A stretch of 64,000 bases of DNA from Dactylosporangium sp. AC04546 (GTDB lineage Bacteria; Actinomycetota; Actinomycetes; Mycobacteriales; Micromonosporaceae): the NCBI RefSeq assembly GCF_022095675.1, contig NZ_JAHYSG010000014.1:62001-126000 (forward strand), read 5' to 3'. Below are positions 63,598 to 64,000 of this stretch, one piece after another (positions within the stretch are counted from its first letter, which is position 1; each line of letters starts with the position of its first letter). The position numbers were made by a program, and so were the translations under genes. Below the pieces are notes generated by a model. It saw nothing but the letters and a program-made list of their open reading frames with translations, searched no databases and had not been told where the DNA came from.

Positions 63598-64000
63598 ATG
63601 CGATACGGGGGCCGACTCAACCGCCTCGAGTTCACCGCGCTCATCGACCAGCAGGCCAACCGCATCCGGGCCAACGCCACCACGCTGCCGCTGTGGGGGC
63701 CGGCCGGCTGGACCGGGCCGTGCCGGGTCGGCGCGTGGGGGTGGGAGAACGAGCGGCTCGTGCATGCCGGGCTGCTGTTCGGCGACGCGGTCGCGGGCGG
63801 CGCGTGGATCGAGGTGGTCACCACCGCCGGGCCGCCGATGCCGCTGCTCATCGACGTGCGGATGGCGGCCGCCGACGAGCCGCCGCACGACGGCCGGGGG
63901 TTCGAGCGGGCGCTGCGCGCGGCCTCGGCCCCGGCGCCGCAGCGGGTCGGGATCGCCGTCGACGGCACCCCGAAGCCGTTCGACCACTGGCCGTCGCACT
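63598..64000 (+). CDS. Unrecognised gene, cut by window end
   Basis: ATG 63598 opens a frame that runs without stop to base 64000 (134 codons). CACGAT lies 7 bp upstream, consistent with a leaderless start. The visible part begins MRYGGRLNRLEFTALID and contains ANRIRANATTLPLWGPAGW and later MPLLIDVRMAAADEPPHDGR. Codon use is normal for the neighbourhood. No domain is recognised; the rest lies outside the window. Confidence 0.65.
   Translation, partial: MRYGGRLNRLEFTALIDQQANRIRANATTLPLWGPAGWTGPCRVGAWGWENERLVHAGLLFGDAVAGGAWIEVVTTAGPPMPLLIDVRMAAADEPPHDGRGFERALRAASAPAPQRVGIAVDGTPKPFDHWPSH

Overview
The window is high-GC DNA of actinomycete type, very probably a Micromonosporaceae member (Dactylosporangium, Actinoplanes or a relative). 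Reasons: GC-rich third codon positions throughout, frequent GTG/TTG starts, 4-bp GTGA/ATGA overlaps inside operons, many genes with a TANNNT hexamer 6-7 bp before the start codon (leaderless type), PriA serving both histidine and tryptophan synthesis, a MocR-YczE pair, a BsaP next to BioB, and LacI/ROK-controlled sugar genes. The genus is an inference. I see no tRNA, rRNA, CRISPR array or intact insertion sequence.

Layout. 1-5487: histidine operon hisD(partial)-hisC-hisB-orf-hisH-orf-orf-priA-hisF with four small extra reading frames. 5500-12900: small regulator/transporter units (membrane protein; LysR and EamA exporter; YczE and its MocR regulator; FadD15-type acyl-CoA ligase; DinB-like protein). 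12976-16610: two-gene heterodimeric ABC exporter. 17151-19836: membrane protein, then an ABC-2 exporter with a TetR regulator. 20136-22604: an 822-residue Glu/Ala-rich, probably disordered protein. 22901-30662: hisI-trpE-trpM, a LigD-type polymerase, a serpin-like gene, then trpC-trpB-trpA. 30690-35641: beta-propeller protein, SGNH hydrolase, Nudix, lgt and an FAD monooxygenase. 35677-38831: biotin genes bsaP-bioB divergent from bioF-bioD. 38871-44705: PIN protein, kinase fragment, nucleotide kinase, L,D-transpeptidase, a MocR regulator divergent from an APC permease, DUF5709. 44775-50645: GH1 beta-glucosidase and carbohydrate ABC importer divergent from a ROK repressor. 50646-51800: a non-genic 21-unit array of 33-bp palindromic repeats. 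52023-54683: large secreted F5/8C plus beta-helix protein behind LacI-type operators. 54862-64000: truncated response regulator, LtrA, ArsR-like/SRPBCC pair, pentapeptide protein, geranylgeranyl-reductase-like enzyme, a TnpB relic, carbonic anhydrase, SDR, QorB/HxlR pair and a gene cut by the window edge.

How it works together. The core is a conserved actinobacterial amino-acid locus: his genes, hisI and the trp genes interleaved, with PriA replacing TrpF. Around it lie accessory units, mostly divergent regulator-target pairs with visible candidate operators (GCCAATC boxes at both MocR loci, an AT-rich palindrome between the ROK gene and the sugar importer, a long palindrome before the ArsR-like gene, LacI-type palindromes before the beta-helix gene). 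The least explained features are the 33-bp palindromic array, a dispersed nested palindrome present in three copies, the acidic repeat protein, and a mini-ORF whose stop overlaps the hisC start.
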